The notes under the pieces are model-generated. The model was not told the origin of the DNA. It saw only the letters and a program-made list of their open reading frames with translations, and ran no database searches. Positions 19,446-29,300 of a stretch of DNA of 64,000 bases are shown here, piece by piece; within the stretch, counting starts at the first letter, position 1, and the number at the start of each line of letters is the position of its first letter. The translations under genes were made by a program, and so were the position numbers. The stretch covers positions 39,403,562 to 39,467,561 of the forward strand of contig CM055063.1 in the NCBI GenBank assembly GCA_029204045.2, given 5' to 3'. This stretch comes from Tillandsia leiboldiana (lineage: Eukaryota; Streptophyta; Magnoliopsida; Poales; Bromeliaceae).

Positions 19446-20839
19446 CGAGCGCGGGCGCCACCGCCGGGTCAAGTATCCTTAGTGTTGTTGAGTTGTTTGG
19501 GCTCGGTTTATCCACTACTATATTGTTGATCTGACCATGGCTCTTTTGGGGACTACTTCTAGGTCCGGGCGTCAACAGAGAGCAAGGTTCAGTCTCCGGA
19601 ATACGCGTTTCGCATAATCGAGGTGGGTAGTTGTTGGTTATTACCGGTGTGGTGTCGTTTCTGGATACTCGTTTTGATAAAGTAGATATGTTTAAAGTTT
19701 GACTAACCCCATAGCATGTGAATCCCTCTTATGATGTCAATCAAAGCGGCTGCGGTCGCAGGTGCGGTATATTATTCTGATTAAAGCGGCTGAGGTCGCA
19801 AGGCAATAAATACACTCATATTGCTTACACGCACACCGGCAGTTTGGCCACTGCAGTGGGTGTATTTTTTCGGAAAGATGGTAAGTCATTTACCCGTGTA
19901 CCCCACAAGGTGAGGTTAGTGGGGGCCCCTCAAGGGGAGGCGGCTGCTACTTGGGCAGTCGAGGGGTTGGAGGCACCAAGAAGATGAGAACGGTATTGGG
20001 GTTGGGGCCCAAATTATTCTGAATACTGGGGTAGGTGCCCAGCGGGACTTTCAACAGGGATTTAGCGATACATAAGGGGGAGGGGGAAAGTAAATGCTCC
20101 GGTGATTCGGTGTGTTCGTTCTGTCATTGCGTTTACTTACATGTTTCTACTTTATCAGTCACTGACAACCCACTCTGTGACAGGTTCGAGTAGGGGTGGG
20201 ACCCGGGACGACGGTGAGGCATCCGTTAGAGGACATTAGCCGAAAGGACTAGTAAAACGATACGTTACTTTCTTTACTTTTGGTCATTTAGTTATACTAT
20301 GGTTAGTTTAGTTGTGATTCATTTACTGTGGTTTCTGATGGATGTTGGGATGAGGATTATCTTGTATTTAACTGTGAATGTTAGGATGTGTAATTGCGGC
20401 TTATTTTCAAATGCAAACCAGTTTCAAAAGCGTTTTCAAAGCAAGGGTCGTGTGCGCACCGATTTCAAAACCCGTGGATTTATCCTTTCAAGTTAATGGC
20501 CGCGCAAAGAGGTTGCGAAAACGTTTTAGAAAGCTGGGTGTCGAGTGGGCACCGATTTTCAAAACCCATGGGTTTATGCTATAGTCTTATAGAATAGCGG
20601 TGATGATGTGAAATAATATGGTCTCTCCTCTTTGCCTGTCATGGTTGGAATGGTTAAAGTATTCGACTTGTTGGCGACGCCGTGCATGTACAAAGGAGAC
20701 TCCGCCCGTTTGGGGAGTGAATTTGTATATGTGGCGGGTCTGATACGCGCCGGCGGCAAGGTTCGGTAAAAGATTTAGAGAAAAAAAATGGGTACATTTT
20801 CCGCAATGTTAGAACCTCCGGGGCGTGACACCAGGTCTC

Positions 20840-21110
20840 ACAACCAACCTCCGGTCCACCGCCCAATATCCGCGGTCGCCGGAATAACCCACAATCACAA
20901 TCATGTCCCACATCCGACATCCGGTAAACCGCCTACTATCCGCGATAGCCGCTATAACCCCCAATCCAAAATCGTGTAAAATAATATGTATCTAGTCAAC
21001 CGCCTACTATCCGCGGTTGCCACAAAACCCTCTAGTCCATAATCATGCCCTATCACCGATGTCCTATAACTGACATCCGGTCAACTGCCCAATATCCGCG
21101 GTCGCCGCCA
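20840..21110 (-). repeat. CCGCGG-containing tandem repeat in LTR M
   Basis: About four diverged units of 60-80 bp on the minus strand contain a core like CCGCGGATATTGGGCGGT. LTR E has three related units at 59475-59660. The unit is a shared leader feature of this LTR group. Confidence 0.7.
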
Positions 21111-21358
21111 AAACCCATAATCCACAATCCAGGCCCCGGCTACACTATCCCAAACCCCTGCTCAAACCCGAGCAACAAATACCACCTGACTAACGAAAGG
21201 AGAAAAGAAACAAACAAGGTTTCTCCTAAGTCAAGTTCCAGCATGAAAGTGTAGCGATAAAAGATGGCCTACCTAGATGTCCATACAAGCATGTAATTGT
21301 CCTCATGCAAATAGAAAGAAGTATAACAACTAATAGTCCCACATGTGTACTAGGTAAT

Positions 21359-22649
21359 TGTTGGGTTATATGTAATATAGATCTAAATAGGGGAAGAAAC
21401 ACCTAGAGGGGGGTGAATTGGTGTAAACGTATAAACACTCAAAAATCGTTGCGATAAAAAAACCCAATGCGGAAATAAAAATAACACGCAAGATTTTTAC
21501 GTGGAAAACTCCAAAACCGGAGTAAAAAACCACGGGACCGATAACACGGTGAAATCCACTAGAATTAAAACACGTACAAGGTGATTTACCGTACACACTT
21601 ACGACTCAACCTTTTCCATACGCTCCTAGAGGATCTTCTCCGCTCGCTCCACGACGCTTCTCGAATCCACGATCTGCGCCCAACGCCGAATCCACGGCGT
21701 CCAACGTCGAATCCACGACGTCCGACCGAATCCACGGTCTTCACCCAGTACACCCTTCGAATCCACGAACGTGCCTCGCTCCGAATCCACGAGAGCGGTT
21801 GAACCTTGAATCCACAAGGACACGCGAATCCACGCGCCGATTTTGGGGTAAATCGTTGTTTTTGGGTGGTGATGATCCGCCGAATACTTAGATCAAAGAT
21901 AGATCGGAAGTACCATCTAAGTATTCATTAGTTTGATTCAACTCAAGATGTGAGTATGAAAACCTAGAATCAAACTAATCAATATAGATGAAGAAACATA
22001 GAGTATTATCTAATGATTTCCTTTCTTCTCTATATGTGGATCTTAGGCCGTATAAAATGATATTTGATTATGACGGCTATTTTCCTTTTTATCGGCTTCA
22101 CCCTAGAAAAATGAATCATAGGGTCTATTTATAGGTTAGAAACCCTAGGAAGGAGATAAGAATCAAAAACCTAACATTTCTGGATTTTTTACGGACGGCG
22201 ATCCGGATCGGATTTGGGCGATCCGGATTGCAGTAGCAAGAAAGACGGCTTCCAGAAAAACAAACGTTCGGGATCCGGATCGGAATTGCCTGATCCGGAT
22301 CGTTCATACAATTCAGAAAACTCAACGTTCGGGATCCGGATCGTGAGATGCTGCGATCCGGATTGAAGTAATGTATGAAACAACAACCTTCGGGATCCGG
22401 ACTGCTGGCTCTGATCCGGATCCTGAACATGTCCGAACACCAGTTTTTGATTTTTATGCAGTTAAAAATTCTTCCAGGTGTTTCTACACTACAAGAAGTA
22501 TTCGGATCACCAAAAATCTTTAGTTAAACATACCTGATCCTTTTGAATTCTTCTTTCTTGAGATTGAGTTAAATGATCCAACCTTCTTCACCTTCAATCT
22601 TCAAGACTTGAACCTTTCACGAAACTACGCCAACTCAAATTCCGTAACA
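21359..22649 (-). repeat. 3' LTR of element Q
   Basis: Reads TGTTACGG...AACCCAACA on the minus strand. It contains eight ATCCGGAT palindromes (22197-22425), a TATAAATA box (22126-22133, minus) and the TGGATT hairpin array (21661-21836). Confidence 0.93.
21661..21836 (-). ncRNA. TGGATT hairpin array in the Q leader (3' LTR copy)
   Basis: Eight inverted repeats have loop TGGATT on the element strand (AATCCA as written). Loops are at 21664, 21689, 21710, 21729, 21760, 21784, 21809 and 21827. Plus-strand arms are TCG/CGA, ACGCCG/CGGCGT, ACGTCG/CGACGT, GACCG/CGGTC, TTCG/CGAA, CGCTCCG/CG(A)GAGCG with one bulge, CCTTG/CAAGG and CGCG/CGCG. Loop and closing CG are fixed while the stems change as pairs. 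The position between TATA box and primer site matches P. Confidence 0.78.
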
Positions 22650-22662
22650 ATCTCCCCCTTTG
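22650..22662 (-). promoter_or_regulatory. Polypurine tract of element Q
   Basis: Minus-strand AAAGGGGGAGAT directly before the 3' LTR start. A second tract, AAAAAGGGGGAGAG, lies at about 23213-23226. The remaining 22663-23393 is AT-rich and shows nothing else. Confidence 0.85.
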
Positions 22663-23393
22663 GCGGTTTCGTGACAAAACACAGATCCACTAAAGAAAAT
22701 TCAAAAAGATATTTTTGTTGCTATCACCATACAACAAAAATTTACAATGGAGATCCAAAAATTTAAAAACATGAGATATAAACTCCTAAAACAGACTCTA
22801 GACTTAGACATCTGTACTCTCTGCACAAAGAAATCATTCTTGACAAAAAGAGATCGTTAGATACCTCAAGAATATTTAGCATTCAAAACCTAACAGAGAT
22901 AGAGTTTATGCTCACCATGACATTGAGTGATTCAGATATGTAATAAGATCACAATCAAACATTGACATATCTTCTAAGCAATAAAATTCCAAATGTCATA
23001 ACTTTGCTTTGTTAGTAATCAAACAACTTGTTAGTAATAATACATGTCCAAATAGTTAGTCGAATAGTTAGTAGGAACATGCAACAAATCACAAGATAAA
23101 AACCAAAGTTGTGATACTTACCCTTCACCAAAGTCAAAGTTGAAGTGATACTACCTTGATGTTCACACATTCACATCATCATTGTTCAATCATTGTTCAA
23201 GTTCTCTCTAAACTCTCTCCCCCTTTTTGTCACAAACAAAGCCAAAGTTACCAAAAATTTAAGGAGAGTTAAAAATTTCAAAAATTATTCCGAAATGTAA
23301 GAACTAGAACTAAGAGTAAGTCCTAAAAACTGAACTAAAATCTAAAAAGATAAAAGCCTGCACAAATCTGCACAAAAATTGTTAAAGCACAAC

Positions 23394-24779
23394 TTAGTTA
23401 TCCGAGTCTGAGTCCTCAGACGCACTATATCCCATCTTAGTGAACATGTTCTTGATGAATTTCCTCATTGAATTTACTTTCTTGGTCAATGTAATTTGGG
23501 ATGCCGTTATGATCTCGAGTTCTTCAGACATTCGCCTTTGTTCTGATGCTTGTTGAGACGGTGAGGCCGAGGTGCCGACACAAGGTTTCTTTCCAGTGGA
23601 ATGTGCCGAAGTAACATGTGGTAATTTGTGAAGTGACTTCACAATCGTTGACTCATCTATCATCCCCCAACAGTGTTGATAAGATGTCGAGCTTATATCA
23701 ATGTCAAACTTTTGTAAGATCCTCATGATGATTAACGAAAACGGAAGTCGCTCAGAAGGATGAGGATGCACAATATATCTTGACATTCTATTCCAAATTA
23801 TGTAGGGGATATTCATGTTCAATCCTACAGCCTCAGAGGGATGACCTAAGAGATATAGGAACAGCAGGCTCTCCCATCTCACGACCTTAGTCTGCATGTT
23901 AGGTAGAATGTTGTAACACGTGATGAAATTTAGAAATCGGTACTCCAGTGGAAGATGTTCGGATTTTACACTTTTACCATTAGCTGATTTCGTTCCTTCC
24001 AAACAAATTTTATCTATCACTGTTCGCCACAAGGCATTCGTCAAACTTCTTCCTTTCAAAAAGTTGAGTCCCGATGTGTCAGATTCCATTCCAAGGACTT
24101 CGCCAATTAGCTCCGGAGTGATTTTAAGTTTCATCCCTTGGATATTTGTATAGAAATGCATTGATCCATTTTCATCTTCTCGAAGATGTCTTGCATTCGT
24201 GTAAAAGGTTCTTACACGATACAAACAATACCCAAGTAGTTCGGGGAATCGGCAAACTTGGATGAGATTAGCTTGCTCAATCAAGGTTCCAAACTCAGGT
24301 GAGTGATTTCGGAGAGCTTCAATGTTGACATGACGTTCACCGATGCATTCACGACGTTCAAACGCTCGAAGGCGATCCATGCTGACGAACACTCCTTCCA
24401 CGCGAGGCGGGGAGTCAGGAACTATCGGCGTGTTAATATCAACGTCTCGTCGTAGTCCAAAGCGTCTAGTTACTCGTTTTCTTTTCACAGAGATGGTTGG
24501 TTTAGCCATAGGTGCTTTTCCTTTGTCCATGGGTCCCTTTCCTTTCGATCCATCGGAAGCTTTTCCTTTTGAACCATCAGACGCCTTTTGTTCAGTCAAT
24601 GAGTCATCATCATCTATCAATTCAGTCCAATCTACCTCTTGACAGTCTGCTTCCACTTCTGTGTCACTGATCAGAAGAAACTCACCTTTTTGTTGTGTTT
24701 TCTTAGCTCTTTTTAATTTGTTTGTGGCCCGAGTGTGCACTATTGTGACCAACAAAAGAATGATCCATGAGAATTCCAT
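23394..24779 (-). CDS. Envelope-like third ORF of Sirevirus-type element Q (461 aa)
   Basis: Counterpart of the ORF in P, intact and with no premature stop. I chose the Met at 24779 over the one at 24833. It gives MEFSWIILLLVTIVHTRATN, which lines up with MAFSWLLALVV in P, and the earlier codons cross the predicted splice acceptor at 24810. A hydrophobic N-terminal segment is followed by Lys-rich and then acidic/Lys repeats (two ASDGSKGK units), then the conserved central domain (CIGERHVNIEAL, VRTFYTNARHL, KITPELIGEVLGMESDTSGLNF, FITCYNILPNMQTKVVRW, LGHPSEAVGLNMNIPYIIW). A short C-terminal helical region and an acidic end (ASEDSDSDN) close it. The domain resembles the plant 'putative transposon protein' family. 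No catalytic residues can be assigned, and the envelope label rests on position. Confidence 0.82.
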   Translation of the reverse strand: MEFSWIILLLVTIVHTRATNKLKRAKKTQQKGEFLLISDTEVEADCQEVDWTELIDDDDSLTEQKASDGSKGKASDGSKGKGPMDKGKAPMAKPTISVKRKRVTRRFGLRRDVDINTPIVPDSPPRVEGVFVSMDRLRAFERRECIGERHVNIEALRNHSPEFGTLIEQANLIQVCRFPELLGYCLYRVRTFYTNARHLREDENGSMHFYTNIQGMKLKITPELIGEVLGMESDTSGLNFLKGRSLTNALWRTVIDKICLEGTKSANGKSVKSEHLPLEYRFLNFITCYNILPNMQTKVVRWESLLFLYLLGHPSEAVGLNMNIPYIIWNRMSRYIVHPHPSERLPFSLIIMRILQKFDIDISSTSYQHCWGMIDESTIVKSLHKLPHVTSAHSTGKKPCVGTSASPSQQASEQRRMSEELEIITASQITLTKKVNSMRKFIKNMFTKMGYSASEDSDSDN

Positions 24780-25440
24780 TGATCCAAATGCCTTAAGAAG
24801 ATTGAAGTCCTGTGAAGACCAACTCAAGAACACATGATAAATTGTTAATTTTCAAAGATTTGAAAAATTATACCCAAACAATCATAATCATGTAGAGAGA
24901 CTAAGAATCAAATTAGTTTTGCAAAAGGACTTTTAAAAATAGATCAATTGCATGATTTTCGAAAATCCTTATTATATGCCCTAAAACCAAAATTTTTAGA
25001 AATCGAAGCCTAAAAATCCGTTAATCAGGAGAATACCTAGCATATAATCAAAACTAATCTACCCAGAGTTCTTATTTCAAAAGAAATTTGACCAAAAACC
25101 ATTCAAAAACGAAAAAGATAGAAAAATCTCATCACGTTTTGAAGAAAATAGAGAAAAACTGTGAAAAACAGGATTTTGATCAATAAAACTTACTTGTATT
25201 CGAAGAACTTGAGTTTGGAAAGCTCCAAGGTGCAATAGTTCTAGAGAGAGAGGCTCTAGAGACTTGAGAACAAAAGATTAAGGTAAAAGAAATCAAAACC
25301 CTCTTGTTCTTATTAAAACCCTAGCCGTGATCCGGAGCGGATCGAGATTTCGATCCGGATCGGCCAGCCGCAGGAAGAAGCCTGCGTTCGGGATCCGGAT
25401 CAGCTTGCCCGATCCGGATCGGCTCCAACTTTTTCATCAG
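24780..25440 (-). promoter_or_regulatory. Internal promoter-like segment and 5'-UTR intron before the envelope-like ORF of Q
   Basis: On the minus strand, four ATCCGGAT-type palindromes (25330-25425) repeat the LTR U3 motif, including the same GGGATCCGGATC context. A CT-rich leader with TCTCTCTCTAGAAC follows, then a donor CAAGTAAGTTTT (intron start 25193) and an acceptor GGTCTTCACAG (intron end 24810). The predicted intron is 384 bp and ends 30 bases before the chosen ATG. Confidence 0.65.
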
Positions 25441-26357
25441 AAAAATTTAGAAAAATTTCATAAGATCCAGAAAAAGTATGTAAGCACAATTGTGTATCAA
25501 CTTTAAACAAAAATCATCGTTTCATACAACAAGAATTAGATTATGCCAAATCTATCAATAATATCCAAAAATGAAACGAGAATTTACAAAAATTAAATCC
25601 CTTAAAGTTGAACACCTTCAATTACATCTAACTTGATCTTATGAGTAATGCCTTTATCAAATCATCAGTTCGGTAAAGAAAATGAAATACAAAGATCAAT
25701 AGATGTTTGAAATCCCAAATATGGTAGATAATTTATCTAGACAATCTGTTGAAGAGAGTGGCTCTTTGAGCATCTTTCTTTAAAAAACCCACCTTATACC
25801 AACCTTGAAATTTGACGGAGTCAAGTATTTCAACATGCATTTTACTTAATCAAAAATTGAACAACCATGCTTGGTATACATGTGGTAGCTGCACACAATA
25901 CTCGGACGACCGAAGTGGTAGCTCTTTCCTCCATGTGGTGGTAGTTTTCACACTCCTCATTGGGATGTAACTCTTTCCACATCTTTTGAGCATTTTACAT
26001 TTCTTTGACTCCCCCTCAATTGGCTATCAATTATTTAAGATATAAAGTATTCAACCAAAAATTGATCTCGATTTCATACTCGACTAAGCAGTCAAATAAG
26101 ATAATGATTATACCAAGAGATCATTGAGAGAGAAATTGACTTTGATCACTTAGAAGATGATTTAATTAATATAAATGATCATTGCAACAGTGAAATATTA
26201 TGATGGCAAAAGCATAATAAATTTCTAAATGTGCGAAAAGATGCAATTAAAGTCAATTATGATCTATGCTCAATTAATGTCCTATGTACAAACATAGATA
26301 ATGAACAAAACAAAACAAAAGCAAAACCTATCCTAAGCAAAGGTTTCAAAAAGAGGT
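25441..26357 (-). other. Non-coding stretch of Q with a block shared with P
   Basis: AT-rich sequence without coding potential between pol and the internal promoter. The part at about 25870-26005 is conserved with P: GATGTGGAAAGAGTTACATC, GGAGTGTGAAAACTACCACC, GGTCGTCCG and CTACCACATG on the minus strand. Confidence 0.6.
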
Positions 26358-29300
26358 TTATTTCAAGGAAAGCATTCCAATTGCTTTTCGCAAATGAATA
26401 AAACGTTTTTGATCCAAAGGTTTTGTTAAAATGTCAGCTAATTGATCCTCAGTTGAAATATATGAAAGTTGAAGAGTATTTGATTCAACTAGCTCTCTAA
26501 GAAAATGATATCTAAGTTCAATATGTTTTGTTCTAGAGTGCAACACAGGGTTTTTAGAAATGTCAATTGCACTTGTGTTGTCACAAAGAATTGTTACCGA
26601 AGATGCTGAAATCCGGAAGTCGCTCAACACACTTTTCATCCAAATGAGTTGGGTTGAACAACTACCCGCAGAAATGTATTCCGCTTCGGCAGTCGAGAGT
26701 GCTATGCAATTCTGCTTTTTACTGTGCCATGCAACAAGGCAATGGCCAAGATAGAAGCATGCACCACTCATGCTTTTCCGATCATCCACTGATCCTGCCC
26801 AATCGGCATCTGAGTATCCAACAATATCCAAACTAGTTCCCATAGGATACCAAATTCCGAAATTAATTGATCCTTTGATGTACCAGATGATCCTTTTCAC
26901 CGCTTTCAGGTGAACCTCCTTTGGTGCTGATTGATATCTCGCGCAAATCCCAACACTAAAGGATATATCCGGGCGACTAGCCGTGAGGTAAAGTAGACTT
27001 CCAATCATACTTCGATACAGTTTCTCGTCTACATTCTCACTTTGTGATTCACTTCCAAGTCCCTTGTGGCTAGTTCCCATTGGAGTCGGAAAATCCTTCG
27101 AATTTTCTAAGTCAAACTTTTTAACCAACTCCATTGCATACTTGGATTGACTCAAGTGAATACCTTCATCATTTTGTTTAATTTGCAATCCAAGAAAATA
27201 AGTCAATTCGCCCATCATGGACATCTCAAATTCGCTTTCCATGGTCTCCGCGAATTTAGAAGCATCATTATCTCTTGTTGCGCCGAATATAATGTCATCG
27301 ACATAGATTTGTGCTACAATGAAATTGCTTTGATAATGCTTCACAAAGAGAGTCCTGTCAGCTCCCCCTCGAGTATAGCCCTTCTCCAAAAGGTGCTTTG
27401 TCAACCTTTCGTACCATGCTCGCGGTGCTTGTTTCAGACCGTAAAGAGCCTTTTTCAAACGAAAAACATGGTTAGGTTGTTTATGGTCTACAAAACCTTT
27501 CGGTTGAGCCACATAAACTTCCTCATTTAAAAACCCATTTAGAAACGCGCTCTTAACGTCCATTTGAAATAATTTGATTTTAAAATGACAAGCAATAGCA
27601 AATAGTATACGAATGGACTCGAGTCTAGCTACAGGGGCGAATGTTTCATCAAAGTCTATACCTTCTACTTGAGAGTAGCCTTGAGCAACTAATCGTGCCT
27701 TGTTCCTGATGATAGTACCATCCTCATTTTTCTTGTTCTTGAAAATTCATTTGGTACCTATCACATTATGTTGCTTTGGAGGCTTCGTTAATTCCCAGAC
27801 TTTGTTTCGCTCAAATTGATGGAGCTCTTCCTGCATTGCTTTAATCCAGTAGTCATCCTGAAGAGCTTCATCTATGTTCTTTGGTTCGATTAAAGATACG
27901 TAGCAAGCGAATCCACAAACCAACTGCCTCCGAGTTCTAACTCCTTATTGTGGATCTCCAATAATATTCGATTCCGGATGATCCTTGGAGATTCGTAGCG
28001 TTTGTTGAAACGGAGTACTCGGAGGTATATGAGATGATTCCTGCACATCAGATAAACTTGAAGAACCATTAGATGCATCATTAATATTGGAAGTATTATT
28101 ATGAGAAGATGCAATGGCAGGTGAATCATCATCTAGAGAGATATCGAGGGTAGATTTTCCAGATTCAAAGTGAAAAGCTTCATCTACTTTAACATTTATA
28201 GATTCTACGATCGTCTTAGATTCCAAGTTAAATACTCGATATGCTCTACTATTTGTAGAATACCCCAAGAATATCCCTTCGTCACTTCGAGAGTCAAACT
28301 TTCCAAGATTTTCACGGTCACGTAAAATGTAACACCGACTCCCGAAGATGCGAAAATATTTGATGTTGGGTTTTCTACCGCACCATAGTTCATATGGTGT
28401 ATTTAACGTTCCCGGGCGCAAATAAACTCGATTAATAACATAGATTGCAGTGTTCACAGCTTCAGCCCAAAAATGTAGCGGTAAATTCCGGCTGTGAAGC
28501 ATAACACGTGCCATCTCTTGAACAACCCTGTTTTTGCGCTCGACAACACCATTCTGTTGAGGTGTATAGGGTGCAGAGAATTCATGCTTAATACCGTTTG
28601 AAGTGCAAAAGTCAATGAATTTAGAGTTAACGAATTCTCCACCTCTATCACTTCTAACACGAATGATCTTTTCATTCTTTTCAATCATAATACGAAGGCA
28701 AATCTCGTGAAAAGAATCAAAAGTATCAGCTTTCTCTTTTAAAAATGCTACCCAAGAATATCGAGAGAAATCATCAATCATCAAGAAAATATACCATTTA
28801 CCTCCCAAAGATGGTTGACGAGTTGGCCCCATTAAATCCATGTGTAAAAGTTCCAAAGGCCGTTTTGTACCAACGTGGTTCAAGTTCTTGTGTGCAGTCC
28901 TGGACTGTTTCCCCTTTTGGCAACCACCACACACAATGTTTTGTTTAAATAAAAGTTTTGGAACCCCCTTGACCACGTCCTTGTTTGAAATTCTAGCAAG
29001 TTCCTTAAAATTTATGTGACCTAGCCTTTCATGCCAAATTGTTTCATTAATCAAAGAAACTAGATTACATTTTTCTGAAATTTTATTAGGAACAACATAG
29101 CAATTGTTTTCAGATCTAACCCCTTTTAAAAAGAAGACATGGTCCTTATCAGTTACAACACATTCAACAGATGAAAAGTTAACTGAAAAACCATTGTCGC
29201 AAAGTTGACTTATGCTTATGAGGTTAGTCTTAAGACCATCAACAAATAACACATTATTTAGAACCGGGCCATCTGGAATAGCTAATGTTCCTTTTCCAAC

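Larger units (their letters stand above)
9499..20830 (+). repeat. 3' LTR of gypsy element B (about 3.07 kb, split by Sirevirus P)
   Basis: The LTR starts TGTAATATC right after the polypurine tract and ends CCGGGGCGTGACA at 20830. It is interrupted by 10189-18449 (element P plus one copy of its target duplication). The part beyond the insertion carries a GC-rich array in the same place as in LTR A, then shared blocks (GTCCGGGCG; ACCCACTCTGTGACAGGT near 20168) and the terminal GCCGTGCATGTACA segment. If B inserted into LTR M, the predicted duplication next to its end is CCAGG (20831-20835); the partner copy would lie outside the window. Confidence 0.82.

Noticed and set aside
9499..20830. LTRs A and B as the two LTRs of one element
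   Set aside because: They share landmarks but differ far too much, while other LTR pairs here differ by under 1 per cent; the intervening internal region lacks primer site, gag and RT.
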